DNA from: Paraglaciecola algarum
GTDB lineage: Bacteria; Pseudomonadota; Gammaproteobacteria; Enterobacterales; Alteromonadaceae
Length of the DNA stretch: 64,000 nt
Reading direction: 5' to 3'
Assembly: GCF_021532655.1 (NCBI RefSeq)
Contig: NZ_JAKGAS010000001.1
Location: 558,001 to 622,000 of the forward strand
The first letter of the stretch is position 1. Every line of letters begins with the position of its first letter. Both the position numbers and the translations under genes were made by a program. The notes under the pieces are model-generated. The model made no database searches. It had not been told where the DNA came from and was given only the letters and a program-made list of their open reading frames with translations. Below are positions 48,101 through 57,186 of the stretch, in pieces.

Positions 48101-48245
48101 TTGCTTTTCTAGCCTCAAGCGCTGAATTTACTTCTTGAGCGATGACACTTGGTGTACTTACAGCAAGTAGTAAGCTCGCTGTGCTGCCAATAACAGCTCC
48201 CTTTAAGGATATAATATGATTTAAACTGCCTTTATGTTTATACAT
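45126..48245 (-). CDS. TonB-dependent receptor (TIGR01782-like)
   Basis: The 1039-residue outer-membrane receptor belongs to the same subgroup as those at 22672, 30594 and 50727: signal region ending SVIA-QE, VEVIEVSGVRASLENAL, plug DAISATDIDALPALDFGEALQAIPGIQ, LRGLSGGFVKTTAFG, barrel with DFLPYPWNGLGGVFNYT and an aromatic end (VSVNYSF). TTAGGAAT precedes the ATG. Upstream are two direct repeats TTAGTCATAAAA at 48382 and 48444 that may be regulatory. Confidence 0.92.
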   Translation of the reverse strand: MYKHKGSLNHIISLKGAVIGSTASLLLAVSTPSVIAQEVNSALEARKATENVEVIEVSGVRASLENALNTKREASSIVDAISATDIDALPALDFGEALQAIPGIQLDRSGEGRQSTISLRGLSGGFVKTTAFGQSFATPSRTFSPTGGTNPFAAFEAGVFDGVTVVKTPTADIQAGGMAGVVDQQLQQALSKVDGKYSVSFGGRYEELTGNTDKTLKFSASKHLIKDKLAVAFKFSGSEQTFRRDLMQTAAHSDLVGTNRSGVPVSKTLDEYKTKFGLSDDAIIRGVSDARNVTEFSDGDRISFTGNIEWKPSDELKLGAHVLYTERDLGDGTKEDVVVGTGLHHSNNDNHQFSSQVEPDMDTAPFIYKHDDNGNPIYFVSNVHYTDGNYQYTNRKTTFLESSKGLFLYADYAKGDWAIDSKVSYSESENQFMNIGIDFIHNQHHSAEVNFTPEGGEGSLYPALATGINGQISTGQGNMADMIVTLSNWDSYNYDDLNWSAPSTTSPTLTSIDESNDGRRVQFRVNGRVDNPKRDMAAAEFNAERYTEFGFGDLINISSIQFGGRYSVESLVNDDNRVSISGLDTSNIEGALVHDNLLSVQQTAYFNGKIPGTFGQGTGWQTFDNDATASQLQRNLADLSKVTETNPVALENVYPSGFYERLDGNGFPNFYTNNFTVDQSITAAYFMANLTGVLGGIEYTGNIGARYENTTNDFVGPRVDNGQISEFEYETEYDNFLPSVNLSLELTDDILLRTAHYQSLVRPNLRSQNPSISVNGGDNNVNISLPKAELNPYTANNYDLSLEWYNREGSAVSIGLFKKVITDLFARDNPCPSFGEYPYIDEEFGALQGDNSDLEGNCLQVAEFTKPDGEVVNRSVNVTRHYNADNEIKLNGVEFALQQKLDFLPYPWNGLGGVFNYTYIDQKGAEGDNKLYKVSPRSYNLITYWENDGISLRLAYNWRDSFDIQSSNSYFGIENKKTKASGRLDFSGSYKVNERLNLYLKAYNLTDEQVYEYFGDDERALARIDYTGRIVSVSVNYSF

Positions 48246-48890
48246 TTTTAATTCCTAATAAATGTTGAATTTAATATCAATTTTATTTTTACAATTACCT
48301 CTATAAAATTAACGAGTTATTACAGAGTAAATAAACTTGTTAATTTAATGTAACATCAAAATTATTTAAATTAAATCAATATTAGTCATAAAATCTTATT
48401 GTATTACATATTGATGTTGGGGTTGATTTTTATTTAATCAAATTTAGTCATAAAACTTAGAGTGTGAAAAATATGGGAGTAATTTTTTCGAGTGTACGCT
48501 CTTTTAAATTAACCCGTGGGATCGTTCTAGTAAGGTTTTCACTCCTTTGGCTCAACACTTACTTGAGGGGGAATAAACACCTAGACCAAGGATATATGGT
48601 AAGCAGTGAATTTCACTACAATATTCGAACCTCAGTTTTTAGGGCTTTATACTACTTTAGGAATTGTTTAGGCATGGGAGAAATGCTGTGGTGACTACCG
48701 AAATACTAAGAACTCTAAGTGATATACAAGTTAAAGCCGAAGTGATGGCAGTTTGAACTGTTAATTTTATTGGGTAGGGTTATTTAAATAAAGCTCTGCA
48801 ATTATTCTTGTTAGGGATAGGTATATCACTTGTGAAAGAAATAAGCTAAGGCTAAGCATTATGAAGCACAGCCTTAGCTAATTATCGCTG
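48246..48890. other. 645-bp intergenic region between receptor and DUF4861 genes
   Basis: The region is AT-rich and holds the promoter of the reverse-strand receptor. TTAGTCATAAAA occurs twice in direct orientation (48382-48393, 48444-48455), each followed within two to four bases by CTTA. A forward frame of 76 codons at 48464-48694 has no recognisable similarity or clear ribosome site, and I do not call it a gene. Confidence 0.4.
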
Positions 48891-49805
48891 TTACTTTGTT
48901 TGATTATCCAAATAAGTCTGCCAAGCTTGGTTAGTTGTGATTTCACCTGCACCTTGCCACGCAAAACCTGATTTGTAAGATAGTTTTCCTTGTTCGTCAG
49001 TTTTAGTAAACATCCAAATATGGCTTTCATCTTTCACATTTGTTGGTATATGTTTAATACTTTCTACTAACTCTGGAGCGAGTAGGGCGCCTGTACCTAT
49101 ACCTAAGTCATCGATGACTTCCCAAGCTGAAATACGGCCGGTTTCTTTATTAAAGAAAACTTGAGCTTTTTCATCGTGGGTAGCCACGCCAATCGCTATG
49201 GGTAACACACTTGGCTTACCGTCTAAGGTAAAAACAGAGTCAACTTGAAATAAATGTGTGCCTAATGGTAATGAAATAGTTTTCATTTCTTTAACTATGC
49301 CAAGCGGTGTATACCATTCGTATTCCAGTTCAACAGCAAAGTTATTTCCACCACTTTCAAGTACTTTATAACTTTTATAACTGTGCGCGGTATAAGGTTT
49401 ACCATCTAACCATATTGCAGTTCCACCTACACCTCGGCTGATGCCTGTGTGGTATGGGTCATAACCTTCGCCATGATCTTCGTGATAAGAAATGCCATCA
49501 ACATGAGCTTGATACCATTTATCGATTATCGAATAGTCTACTTTTTTAAGCCACGCATCGACACCACTAGAATGTCCTTTTAAAGGAGCTGCAGGACCGT
49601 ATACACGAAAAGCTACTTTGTCGTTTTCCCATGCAAAGTCGTCTCGACGCTCAGGTACAAATCGGCCATAAGCCATGACTTTTGGTAAGCCTGTAGACGC
49701 AGTCTCGCTTGTTTCTGCAGATGATCCTGAATGATTTGTAGCGCAGCCTAATAATGCAGCACTGGCGGTTAAAGCTAGTAAAAGTGGAGTGAAATGTATA
49801 CGCAT
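48891..49805 (-). CDS. DUF4861 family lipoprotein, possible oligosaccharide dehydratase
   Basis: The 304-residue lipoprotein has lipobox ALLGC. The body carries the DUF4861 signature YGRFVPERRDDFAWENDKVAFRVYGP, then HVDGISYHEDHGEGYDPYHTGISRGVGGTA, a His/Asp/Tyr-rich segment that could form an active site, and a beta-rich remainder. I recall, without being able to check, that a protein of this kind in the Formosa ulvan locus was described as an oligosaccharide dehydratase acting on ulvan oligomers; treat this as a hypothesis. AGGAAA precedes the ATG. It stands alone on the reverse strand. Confidence 0.6.
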   Translation of the reverse strand: MRIHFTPLLLALTASAALLGCATNHSGSSAETSETASTGLPKVMAYGRFVPERRDDFAWENDKVAFRVYGPAAPLKGHSSGVDAWLKKVDYSIIDKWYQAHVDGISYHEDHGEGYDPYHTGISRGVGGTAIWLDGKPYTAHSYKSYKVLESGGNNFAVELEYEWYTPLGIVKEMKTISLPLGTHLFQVDSVFTLDGKPSVLPIAIGVATHDEKAQVFFNKETGRISAWEVIDDLGIGTGALLAPELVESIKHIPTNVKDESHIWMFTKTDEQGKLSYKSGFAWQGAGEITTNQAWQTYLDNQTK

Positions 49806-50094
49806 AATTGGTTTCCTACTATTTTGGGATTGGTGTAACTTAACTAATGATCTTCGCCAATTTTACTAACGGCATTCTATATTTAATGTGTTGTGTTTAA
49901 AAAAGGTAACCATTAGACATAGCCGTTAACTCTTAAAATTCACTTGTATTGTTTTCATACAAGCTTGAGATGTTGCACCAATGTGAATGAAAATGCAATT
50001 TAATTAGTCCCTTCGTCGAATTCATATGTAGCCAATTAACTCATGCCTAATTTGCTCTAAATTGATCACTCAAATTATGGCATGCTGGTCTATG

Positions 50095-50370
50095 ATGAAT
50101 GTTTTTGCAGCGAATAAGGCGCTATTTATACAATGAAGCACGGATGTGGTGTAGTTGTTCTACATATGTATATGAGTCAGAGCTGAGGGGGCAGAAATGG
50201 CGTACAAACGGCACTACTTTTATTTCAATTCAATTTTGGCAGATAGTTAACGCTTAAATGCCCAATTAGTAAGGAGACCATCACATCGGGGGATTTATTC
50301 GCTATATGCATGTAGCTCACCTACAAGCATACCAAACTAAAGCGGTTCAAAAAATATATCCTATGTTTTT
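50095..50370 (+). repeat. Diverged intergenic repeat, copy 2
   Basis: It shares ordered blocks (ATGTTTTTGCAGC, TATTTATACAA, CATGTAGCTCACCT, CAAGCA, TTCAAAAA) with 29725-29985. Both copies lie upstream of paralogous TonB receptors. The whole gap 49806-50726 shows no coding frame; its last 350 bases are very AT-rich and presumably contain the promoter. Confidence 0.6.
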
Positions 50371-50726
50371 GTAATTGTTTGGAGGGTTATCAGTTAACAG
50401 TTTATTTACAATCATAATTAGCCAAATATGACTTAAATGGATTGTTTATTTACCTTGTATATCGCTATTTTATTTAATTGTGGCTGTTTTTTACATTGTC
50501 ATTATTTTTTGTGGAATTTATCTAAAGTTTAAACTTCAATTAAAACAATAGTTTAATTTTATGCTTGTCTTATATGTGACAATTATGATTGAAAATGATT
50601 TGTTTTAATTTTTTTGAGTGCTACAATTGTTAACGAATTGTTTACATGTGTTGATATTTGTCAACGTAACTAGCGAATAATAATAACAATAAAAATAACA
50701 AATTCTTACTTTTAGAGAGAGTCAAA

Positions 50727-53700
50727 ATGCAGAATCAAAAACCTAATGTAAATCATAATAAAATAATTAAAGGTGCTGTTATAAGCAGTGCTGCTAGTTT
50801 GCTATTTGCGGTAAGTGCACCAAGCGTAATCGCCCAAGAAGTTAATTCAGCAATCGAAAAGAGAAGACAAGCAGAGTCAGTAGAAGTTATTGAAGTATCT
50901 GGCGTTCGAAGTTCATTAGAGAATGCACTAAATGTAAAACGAGAAGCAGCATCAATTGTTGATGCGATTTCTGCAACAGATATCGATGCACTACCTGCAC
51001 TTGATTTAGGTGAAGCATTGCAAGCTTTGCCAGGCGTGCAATTAAATTCAGAATCTGAAGGCCGTCAATCTACCATTAGTTTACGTGGTTTAAGTAGTGG
51101 TTTTGTTAAGACTACTGCTTTTGGTCAGTCTTTTGCCACCCCTACACCAGCGGGCGGTAACCGAGTAGGTGCACCTAACCCATTTTCATCTTTTGAATCA
51201 GGTATATTTGATGGTGTGACAGTGGTTAAATCTCCCACTGCTGACTTACAAGAAGGTGGCTTAGCCGGTATTGTCGATAAAAAGCTACAACAGGCGCTAT
51301 CGAAAAAAGATGGTACAGCGACTATCAGTATTGGTGATCGTTACGAATCATTAGCTGAGTCACATAACCCTAATATTAAATTCTCGGGTGTTAAACATTT
51401 AATTGAAGATAAATTAGCGGTGGCCTTTAAGTTCAGCCATTCTGGTCAAGAATTTAGACGAGATACCTTTGATATTATCGACTATGTTTACGCAGACGAC
51501 GTTGCCGATGTTATGCCTAACCATCTAGGTAGAAACACCAATGATGGCGTACGTGCGACGAATGTTGCTGAATACCGAGAAACATGGGGCGTACCAGCTG
51601 ATGCCGAATTACGTGTGCCACAAAAAGCAAAAAATGTCACTCAGTACAGTAATGGTGACAGATCATCATTTAGCGGTAACATTGAATACCGTGCAACAGA
51701 TGACTTAAAACTAGGTGCTCATATTCTAATGTCAGAGCGTAATTTAGATGACGGTACGAAAGAAGTAACCAATTTTGAGACAGGCTTACACAGGACTAAT
51801 GCAGGTAACGACTTTCATCAAGGTGTAGTGACTTTAGATATGGACGTAGCACCATTTGCCTATACAGCCTTAACGGCAGATGGTAGTGGCGGAGAGGCGT
51901 ATATTGCCCCTGCTATTTCGTTCCAAAATGGTAAGTTACAAAATGAAAACCGTAAAACAACCTTTCATGAAAAAACAACCGGTATAATTTTATATGCTGA
52001 CTATATAGCCGATGATTGGGTCTACGATGCTAGGGTAGCGTATTCTGAAGCGGAGAATGAATTTACCAACATAGGTGTGGGTTATAATCACCAAGGCAAC
52101 AGAAATGCGTCACAAACGCCTAGTGGTTTTAATGGTTACATCAATACTGGTCGCGGAGACATAGACGATATTCGAGTAAGCGGTGGGTTAGAAGTACCTT
52201 ATGTTTACGATAATATTTGGCCAGATACACCGAGACCTGTTACAGATAATGGTCTTTCGGTACTTGCTGATGCCAACCAAGGTCGACGTCTATCTACCTA
52301 TGTGAACGGCCGTACTCGTGATTTGTTGTCTGACATGGGTAGTGCTGAGTTCAACGCCCAGCGTTATACTGAGTTTGGATTTGGTGACGGTTTACGTTTT
52401 GATTCTATAAAAATGGGCGGACGTTATCAGACAGAATCAATTGAAAGTATTGATAAAGTACATGGTTTAGGTGGGGTAAACCTGAATAATCTAAGTGCTT
52501 CGTTGCTTTCAAATAACCCTTTGTCAGCTCAGCAAGCGCCTTTCTTTAATGGCAATATTCCAGGGACTTTTGATGAAAACAGTGGCTGGGTTACCGTAGA
52601 TAACGATGCCACTATTGCAGCACTACAAAATGGTATTATCACTGATCGTAATGAAGTACCTTTAGGCTCGTTAGATGAATTACATTTCTCAACCACCATG
52701 AACCGTGCTGGTTTTTGGGATAGAGCAAGAAAACCTAATGGTCAAGGCTGGTTCTTTGATTATAACTATGATGTACAACAAGAGATTACCGCGTTTTATG
52801 TAACCACTGATTTTTCTGGCGAATTACCACTTGATATTACTTACACTGGTAACTTTGGTGTACGTCAGGTTAAAACTGAAAATACTTTTGATGGTTTTCA
52901 AACCCAGACAGATGAATCAGGCACTACAACCTATTCACCGGTTAACTTTGTAGATAGTTACAACAATACATTACCCATGGCCAATATTGCCTTTGAGTTA
53001 ACTGAAGACGTGGTATTACGTGCGGCTTATTATGAAGGCATTGTAAGACCAAATGTTAACTCACAACGCCCAACACCTAGCTATCAAGCGGGTAATAATT
53101 CAGTATCCCTTAAAAAACCAAACGCAACGTTAAAACCATATGAAGCAGATATGTATGATGTTTCTTTAGAATGGTATAACCGCGAAGGTAGTGCGATTTC
53201 GATTGGTTTCTTTAAGAAAGAAATTAGTAATTTGTTTGGTCAAGATGATATTTATTGTCCTACTGATGGTTCAGATGCCATGGTTAATGACTTCATTGGT
53301 CAGATTGAATTAGTGGGTGATACCTGTCAGCAAGTTGAGCTATTTACTCCAGAGTTTTTAGGAGAAGAAGGTGAGATACAACAAGAAGCAAGAAACCGTA
53401 CTGTTAATATCGATAATCCGGTTAATAGTGATGAAGTACTTGAAGTAGAAGGTTTTGAGCTAGCGATTCAACAGAAACTAGACTTTTTACCATACCCTTG
53501 GAATGGTTTCGGTGGTGTATTTAACTACACTAAAATCGACCAGAAGGGTGATGAAGGCCTATTATCACGAGTGTCTCCTGAGTCATTTAACGTGATCACT
53601 TATTGGGAAAACGATGGTGTTAGTTTACGTTTTGCTTATAACTGGCGTGATGATCAAAAAACTGCTGGTGCGAATAGCTTCTTAGGTACAGGTACCAGAA

Positions 53701-53891
53701 CGATTAAAGCCAAAGGGCGTTTAGATTTCTCTGGCTCTTATGCAGTTTCTAAAAACCTTAAGTTATATGTACAGGCGATTAACCTAACGGATGAAATTAC
53801 TACATCACATTATGGTTACACCGACGATGCAATACACCAGTTAAGTTATACAGGTCGTATTTATAAAGTATCAGCTAGCTACAAATTCTAA
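50727..53891 (+). CDS. TonB-dependent receptor (TIGR01782-like)
   Basis: The 1054-residue receptor is the close paralog of 30594-33761: it shares EYRETWGVPADAE, RNLxDGTKEVTNFETGLH, GVGYNHxGNR, NPLSAQQ, MNRAGFWDRAR and the ending IYKVSASYKF. The same signal and plug motifs are present. Differences cluster in loop-like stretches such as the YADDVADVMPNHLG insertion, which suggests altered ligand range. It has a good ribosome site (AGAGAG). A PL25-like lyase gene follows after its terminator. Confidence 0.92.
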   Translation: MQNQKPNVNHNKIIKGAVISSAASLLFAVSAPSVIAQEVNSAIEKRRQAESVEVIEVSGVRSSLENALNVKREAASIVDAISATDIDALPALDLGEALQALPGVQLNSESEGRQSTISLRGLSSGFVKTTAFGQSFATPTPAGGNRVGAPNPFSSFESGIFDGVTVVKSPTADLQEGGLAGIVDKKLQQALSKKDGTATISIGDRYESLAESHNPNIKFSGVKHLIEDKLAVAFKFSHSGQEFRRDTFDIIDYVYADDVADVMPNHLGRNTNDGVRATNVAEYRETWGVPADAELRVPQKAKNVTQYSNGDRSSFSGNIEYRATDDLKLGAHILMSERNLDDGTKEVTNFETGLHRTNAGNDFHQGVVTLDMDVAPFAYTALTADGSGGEAYIAPAISFQNGKLQNENRKTTFHEKTTGIILYADYIADDWVYDARVAYSEAENEFTNIGVGYNHQGNRNASQTPSGFNGYINTGRGDIDDIRVSGGLEVPYVYDNIWPDTPRPVTDNGLSVLADANQGRRLSTYVNGRTRDLLSDMGSAEFNAQRYTEFGFGDGLRFDSIKMGGRYQTESIESIDKVHGLGGVNLNNLSASLLSNNPLSAQQAPFFNGNIPGTFDENSGWVTVDNDATIAALQNGIITDRNEVPLGSLDELHFSTTMNRAGFWDRARKPNGQGWFFDYNYDVQQEITAFYVTTDFSGELPLDITYTGNFGVRQVKTENTFDGFQTQTDESGTTTYSPVNFVDSYNNTLPMANIAFELTEDVVLRAAYYEGIVRPNVNSQRPTPSYQAGNNSVSLKKPNATLKPYEADMYDVSLEWYNREGSAISIGFFKKEISNLFGQDDIYCPTDGSDAMVNDFIGQIELVGDTCQQVELFTPEFLGEEGEIQQEARNRTVNIDNPVNSDEVLEVEGFELAIQQKLDFLPYPWNGFGGVFNYTKIDQKGDEGLLSRVSPESFNVITYWENDGVSLRFAYNWRDDQKTAGANSFLGTGTRTIKAKGRLDFSGSYAVSKNLKLYVQAINLTDEITTSHYGYTDDAIHQLSYTGRIYKVSASYKF

Positions 53892-53932
53892 AGTTTGTGT
53901 GTAAATTGAAAGGCTAGGTTCTGCCTTTCTTT

Positions 53933-53986
53933 AAGCTTAGTAACTGTGATATGAAAGTTCATATTAAGGTTGCTAAGCTTTTTTTG
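53933..53986 (+). terminator. Terminator of the TonB receptor
   Basis: AAGCTTAGTA near 53933 pairs imperfectly with TTGCTAAGCTT, with an inner ATGAAAGTTCAT, followed by seven T. It is homologous to the terminator at 33801-33853. Confidence 0.8.
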
Positions 53987-54053
53987 TTTTAAAGGAATGG
54001 GTCTTATGTCGAATGGCTTTATGGATCCATTATTCGTTTTATTAGAGGTATAT

Positions 54054-55442
54054 GTGATTAACTTCAAGCAAAAATTGAAATCGTATTTAGTCATTTTGTC
54101 GGCGGCAGTGTTCTTTACTCAAGTGAATATTGTAACGGCGGCAAGTGAGATGCAAAAACAACAAATTAAATCTATAGCCATTGATACCGTATGGTCGGGT
54201 CATAGAATTAAGCCTTATTTACTCACTCGAGGTGAGCATCAATACCTTGCGTATTTTGATGCTAACCGCCAAATGACAGTAGCTCATCGTAAACTTGGCG
54301 CGCCTTGGCGTTATTATAAAGTGGATAGTTGGTTGGGCTGGGATAGCCATAACTACGTGACTTTAGAAGTGGATTCTGAAGGACATATTCATGTTATGGG
54401 TAATATCCACGCCGATCCTATGGAATATTTCCGTACCAGTGAACCTCACCAAGTGCGCTCATTGAAGCGAATTGAAGTGATGGTTGATAAAAGTGTTGAA
54501 CAGCGCATGACTTACCCTATTTTTATGTTGAATAAAGCTGGGGAGTTATTAGTTAAGTACCGTGACGGTGGCAGCGGTAATGGAAACGAAATTTACAATA
54601 TATATGACACAAAAACTAAAACTTGGTCACGTTTACATGCAAACCAATTTTTAGATGGCCAAGGATTAATGAGCGGTTATTTTGAAGGCCCGACTTTGGG
54701 GCCAGATGGTAACTTTCATTTAATATGGGTATGGCGTAATACGCCTAATGCGGCTACTAATCATAGTTTATCCTATGCTCGAAGCCCTGATTTGGTGAGT
54801 TGGGAAGACTCTAGTGGCAACCCCTTGGCTTTACCTTTAACGTTGGCAAAAACAGAAGTTGTCGACCCAGTAAAACCCGGTGAAGGCATGATCAATGGCA
54901 ACGTTAAACTTGGTTTTGATAAACACAACAAACCTATGATCACTTATCACAAATACGATCCAAACGGTGACACTCAAATGTATTTGGCTCGCCGCGAACA
55001 GGCTAGTTGGAATAGTGTACAAATAAGTGATTGGAAAGGATTTAGGTGGGAATTTGGAGGAGGTGGATCGTTAGGGCGTTTTCCTGTTAAACCATACAAA
55101 CCTAGTGTGTTGGCCGATGGTAATATTGGTGTTTTGGTGCGAAAAAACGATGAAGTGATGCGTATAGTTGTAGATCATGACAGTTTGCGGACAACTAAGA
55201 TTGAACCAGCGGAGCTCTACCCATCTATTATTCAACCAGTTACTAAAAACTCTAATAGTATGATGATGAAATCTACTGAGCTTCCACTTGAACATTCGGT
55301 ATTTTCGGGTAAAGGGGATCTTGGGCCAGAAGGGCAGAGATACTATTTATCCTGGTATAGCCAGCCTGGTAATCGGGATAGAGCACATGTTGTGATAAGC
55401 CAACCGAGTGTTTTGTTATTACATGAGTTCTCAGAAAATTAA
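54054..55442 (+). CDS. BNR_4-family protein, PL25-like candidate ulvan lyase
   Basis: The 463-residue secreted protein is a probable seven-bladed beta-propeller of the BNR_4 family, which includes ulvan lyases of PL24 and PL25. Blade-like motifs are IKPYLLTRGEHQYLAYFD, GWDSHNYVTLEVDSEGHIHVMGN, MTYPIFMLNKAGELLVKYRDGGSGNG and EGPTLGPDGNFHLIWVWR; His99, Tyr154 and Arg170 are plausible catalytic residues. Ulvan lyases cut between rhamnose-3-sulfate and uronate, leaving the unsaturated ends that GH88/GH105 remove. I chose the GTG at 54054: AGAGG lies just upstream and a clean signal peptide (LVILSAAVFFTQ) follows. The frame extends back to a TTG inside the preceding terminator, which is unlikely. 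Confidence 0.7.
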   Translation: MINFKQKLKSYLVILSAAVFFTQVNIVTAASEMQKQQIKSIAIDTVWSGHRIKPYLLTRGEHQYLAYFDANRQMTVAHRKLGAPWRYYKVDSWLGWDSHNYVTLEVDSEGHIHVMGNIHADPMEYFRTSEPHQVRSLKRIEVMVDKSVEQRMTYPIFMLNKAGELLVKYRDGGSGNGNEIYNIYDTKTKTWSRLHANQFLDGQGLMSGYFEGPTLGPDGNFHLIWVWRNTPNAATNHSLSYARSPDLVSWEDSSGNPLALPLTLAKTEVVDPVKPGEGMINGNVKLGFDKHNKPMITYHKYDPNGDTQMYLARREQASWNSVQISDWKGFRWEFGGGGSLGRFPVKPYKPSVLADGNIGVLVRKNDEVMRIVVDHDSLRTTKIEPAELYPSIIQPVTKNSNSMMMKSTELPLEHSVFSGKGDLGPEGQRYYLSWYSQPGNRDRAHVVISQPSVLLLHEFSEN

Positions 55443-55693
55443 CTTCAGTTACAAATGTAAGCTTATAGCGGCAGTCTAGTAATATAAATTGTCGCTTTTT
55501 AATACTCGGTTATGTATTAAATATAGATAATAAATCATAAATACTCTATTATGGTCATATGTGGTCACTTGTGCTTTATGTGAATTGTAATATTTGATTT
55601 ACCCAGTAAATATGTATAGCTAGACACTGATTACATAGGTGTTTGTTGATTATTAATCGCTTTGAATGCACAACAAAAATAAAGAAAAAATTA

Positions 55694-57100
55694 ATGACAG
55701 TTAGTATGCACGACAAATCTTTAGTTATTGATATTGGTAAGACTCATGTGAAGTTACATGTGTTAGACAATAGGTTTGATTCAGTTTTTTCTCGACAGAT
55801 GAAGAATCAGGTTGTCAATGGCGGTATATACCCAAGTGCTGATACGGATAAAATATGGCATTGGTTAGTGGGAAATATTAAAGCTGCATCCCTTGAGCAT
55901 ACCAATATCAGTGCATTAACGATAACAACACATGGCGCAACTGCTGCTGTAATAGATAGAAATACGGATAAAAAAGATGGTTTAGTTTTACCGGTTTTAG
56001 ATTATGAATACAGTGAGTTGGTAGAAAAATCTCTAGATTATAAACAAGTGAGACCTTCTTTTAACGATACCTTTTCTCCGGATTTACCAGTAGGTTTAAA
56101 TTTAGGGCGCCAGTTGTATTGGTTAAAAAACAATTTTCCTGATGCTTTCTCACAAGCCACCGATATATTAATGTATCCACAGTATTGGGCTTGGCGTTTT
56201 ACTGGCACTTTATACTCTGAAATTACCTCTTTAGGTTGTCATACCGACCTGTGGTCGGTAAAAAATAATCAATATTCTAGTTTAATTGATGCTCTTGGTT
56301 GTGAGGAGTTATTTCCGGAAATTAAACCGGCATGGGCGGATTGTGGAAAACTCAAACCGGCATTGGCTAAAGAGTTAGGTTTGTCACTCGATTGTCATTT
56401 TTATAATGGTATTCATGACAGTAATGCTAGCTTTTTACGTTATCGACTTGCACATAAGGACACTCCATTTACCGTAGTGTCGACAGGTACCTGGACAATA
56501 CTTATGGCATCTCAAGTATCACTTGATAGTTTAGATGAGACTAAAGATATGCTGGCCAATATAGATGCTATGGGTGAGCCCATTGCTTGTGCGCGTTTTA
56601 TGGGCGGTCGTGAATTTGAAGAAATATGTGAACAAGCAGGCTCTTGGCTTGGTGAGCAGTTTGAAGAAAGTGATATTCAAAAAATAATTGACCAAGAAGT
56701 GTTTGCTTTGCCAGATTTTAGTCAAGGAAGCGGACCTTTTGGCGGTCAACCAAGTAAGTTTGTTGGGGAAGTGGATAAAATCAGCGGTATTGCCTTAGCT
56801 ACAATATATTGCGCCTTAATGATGGACTACCAACTTGATAAACTAAACGCCCAAGGTAAAGTATTTATTGAAGGTGCTTTTTTGAAAAATCCATTGTTAT
56901 GTGCGGTACTCAATCAATTGAGGAGTGAGCAGCAAGTATTTTTATCAAAGGATTCAACCGGCACAGTGCAAGGTGCTGGGTATTTAACTAGCTGGGGCAA
57001 AGTAGACTGTCATATAGATGCGGCTGAAGCTGGCGTTGTTAATCTTGAATGGTTAATTGAGTATAGAGATTTATGGCGAGCACAAGCTGAAAATAATTAA
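55694..57100 (+). CDS. FGGY-family carbohydrate kinase, probably rhamnulokinase-like
   Basis: This cytoplasmic kinase phosphorylates a ketose or similar sugar. The N-terminal phosphate-binding strand LVIDIGKTHVKLHVLD, ISALTITTHGATAAVID, and NGIHDSNASF with the expected catalytic Asp identify the FGGY fold, and the C-terminal half has VVSTGTWTI and a GAFLKNPLLCAVL stretch. At about 469 residues it is typical. With rhaM in the same locus, L-rhamnulose is the most likely substrate, but the family also has fuculose, xylulose and gluconate kinases. The ATG at 55694 is preferred, though its ribosome site is only A-rich. It converges on the DeoR gene. Confidence 0.8.
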   Translation: MTVSMHDKSLVIDIGKTHVKLHVLDNRFDSVFSRQMKNQVVNGGIYPSADTDKIWHWLVGNIKAASLEHTNISALTITTHGATAAVIDRNTDKKDGLVLPVLDYEYSELVEKSLDYKQVRPSFNDTFSPDLPVGLNLGRQLYWLKNNFPDAFSQATDILMYPQYWAWRFTGTLYSEITSLGCHTDLWSVKNNQYSSLIDALGCEELFPEIKPAWADCGKLKPALAKELGLSLDCHFYNGIHDSNASFLRYRLAHKDTPFTVVSTGTWTILMASQVSLDSLDETKDMLANIDAMGEPIACARFMGGREFEEICEQAGSWLGEQFEESDIQKIIDQEVFALPDFSQGSGPFGGQPSKFVGEVDKISGIALATIYCALMMDYQLDKLNAQGKVFIEGAFLKNPLLCAVLNQLRSEQQVFLSKDSTGTVQGAGYLTSWGKVDCHIDAAEAGVVNLEWLIEYRDLWRAQAENN

Positions 57101-57134
57101 GCGATTTGTGCTTACCAATAAGGTAATAGTTTAA

Positions 57135-57161
57135 GATCCTAAAGAGAAGTTCTTTAGGATC
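57135..57161. terminator. Hairpin between convergent kinase and DeoR genes
   Basis: GATCCTAAAGA and TCTTTAGGATC form an 11-bp perfect stem with loop GAAGT. It probably acts in both directions although T runs are poor. Confidence 0.55.
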
Positions 57162-57186
57162 AATATCTAGTATCTAGTATAAGAGC

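Noticed and set aside
48464..48694. 76-codon forward frame as a gene
   Set aside because: No ribosome site, no recognisable motif and composition like the surrounding non-coding DNA.
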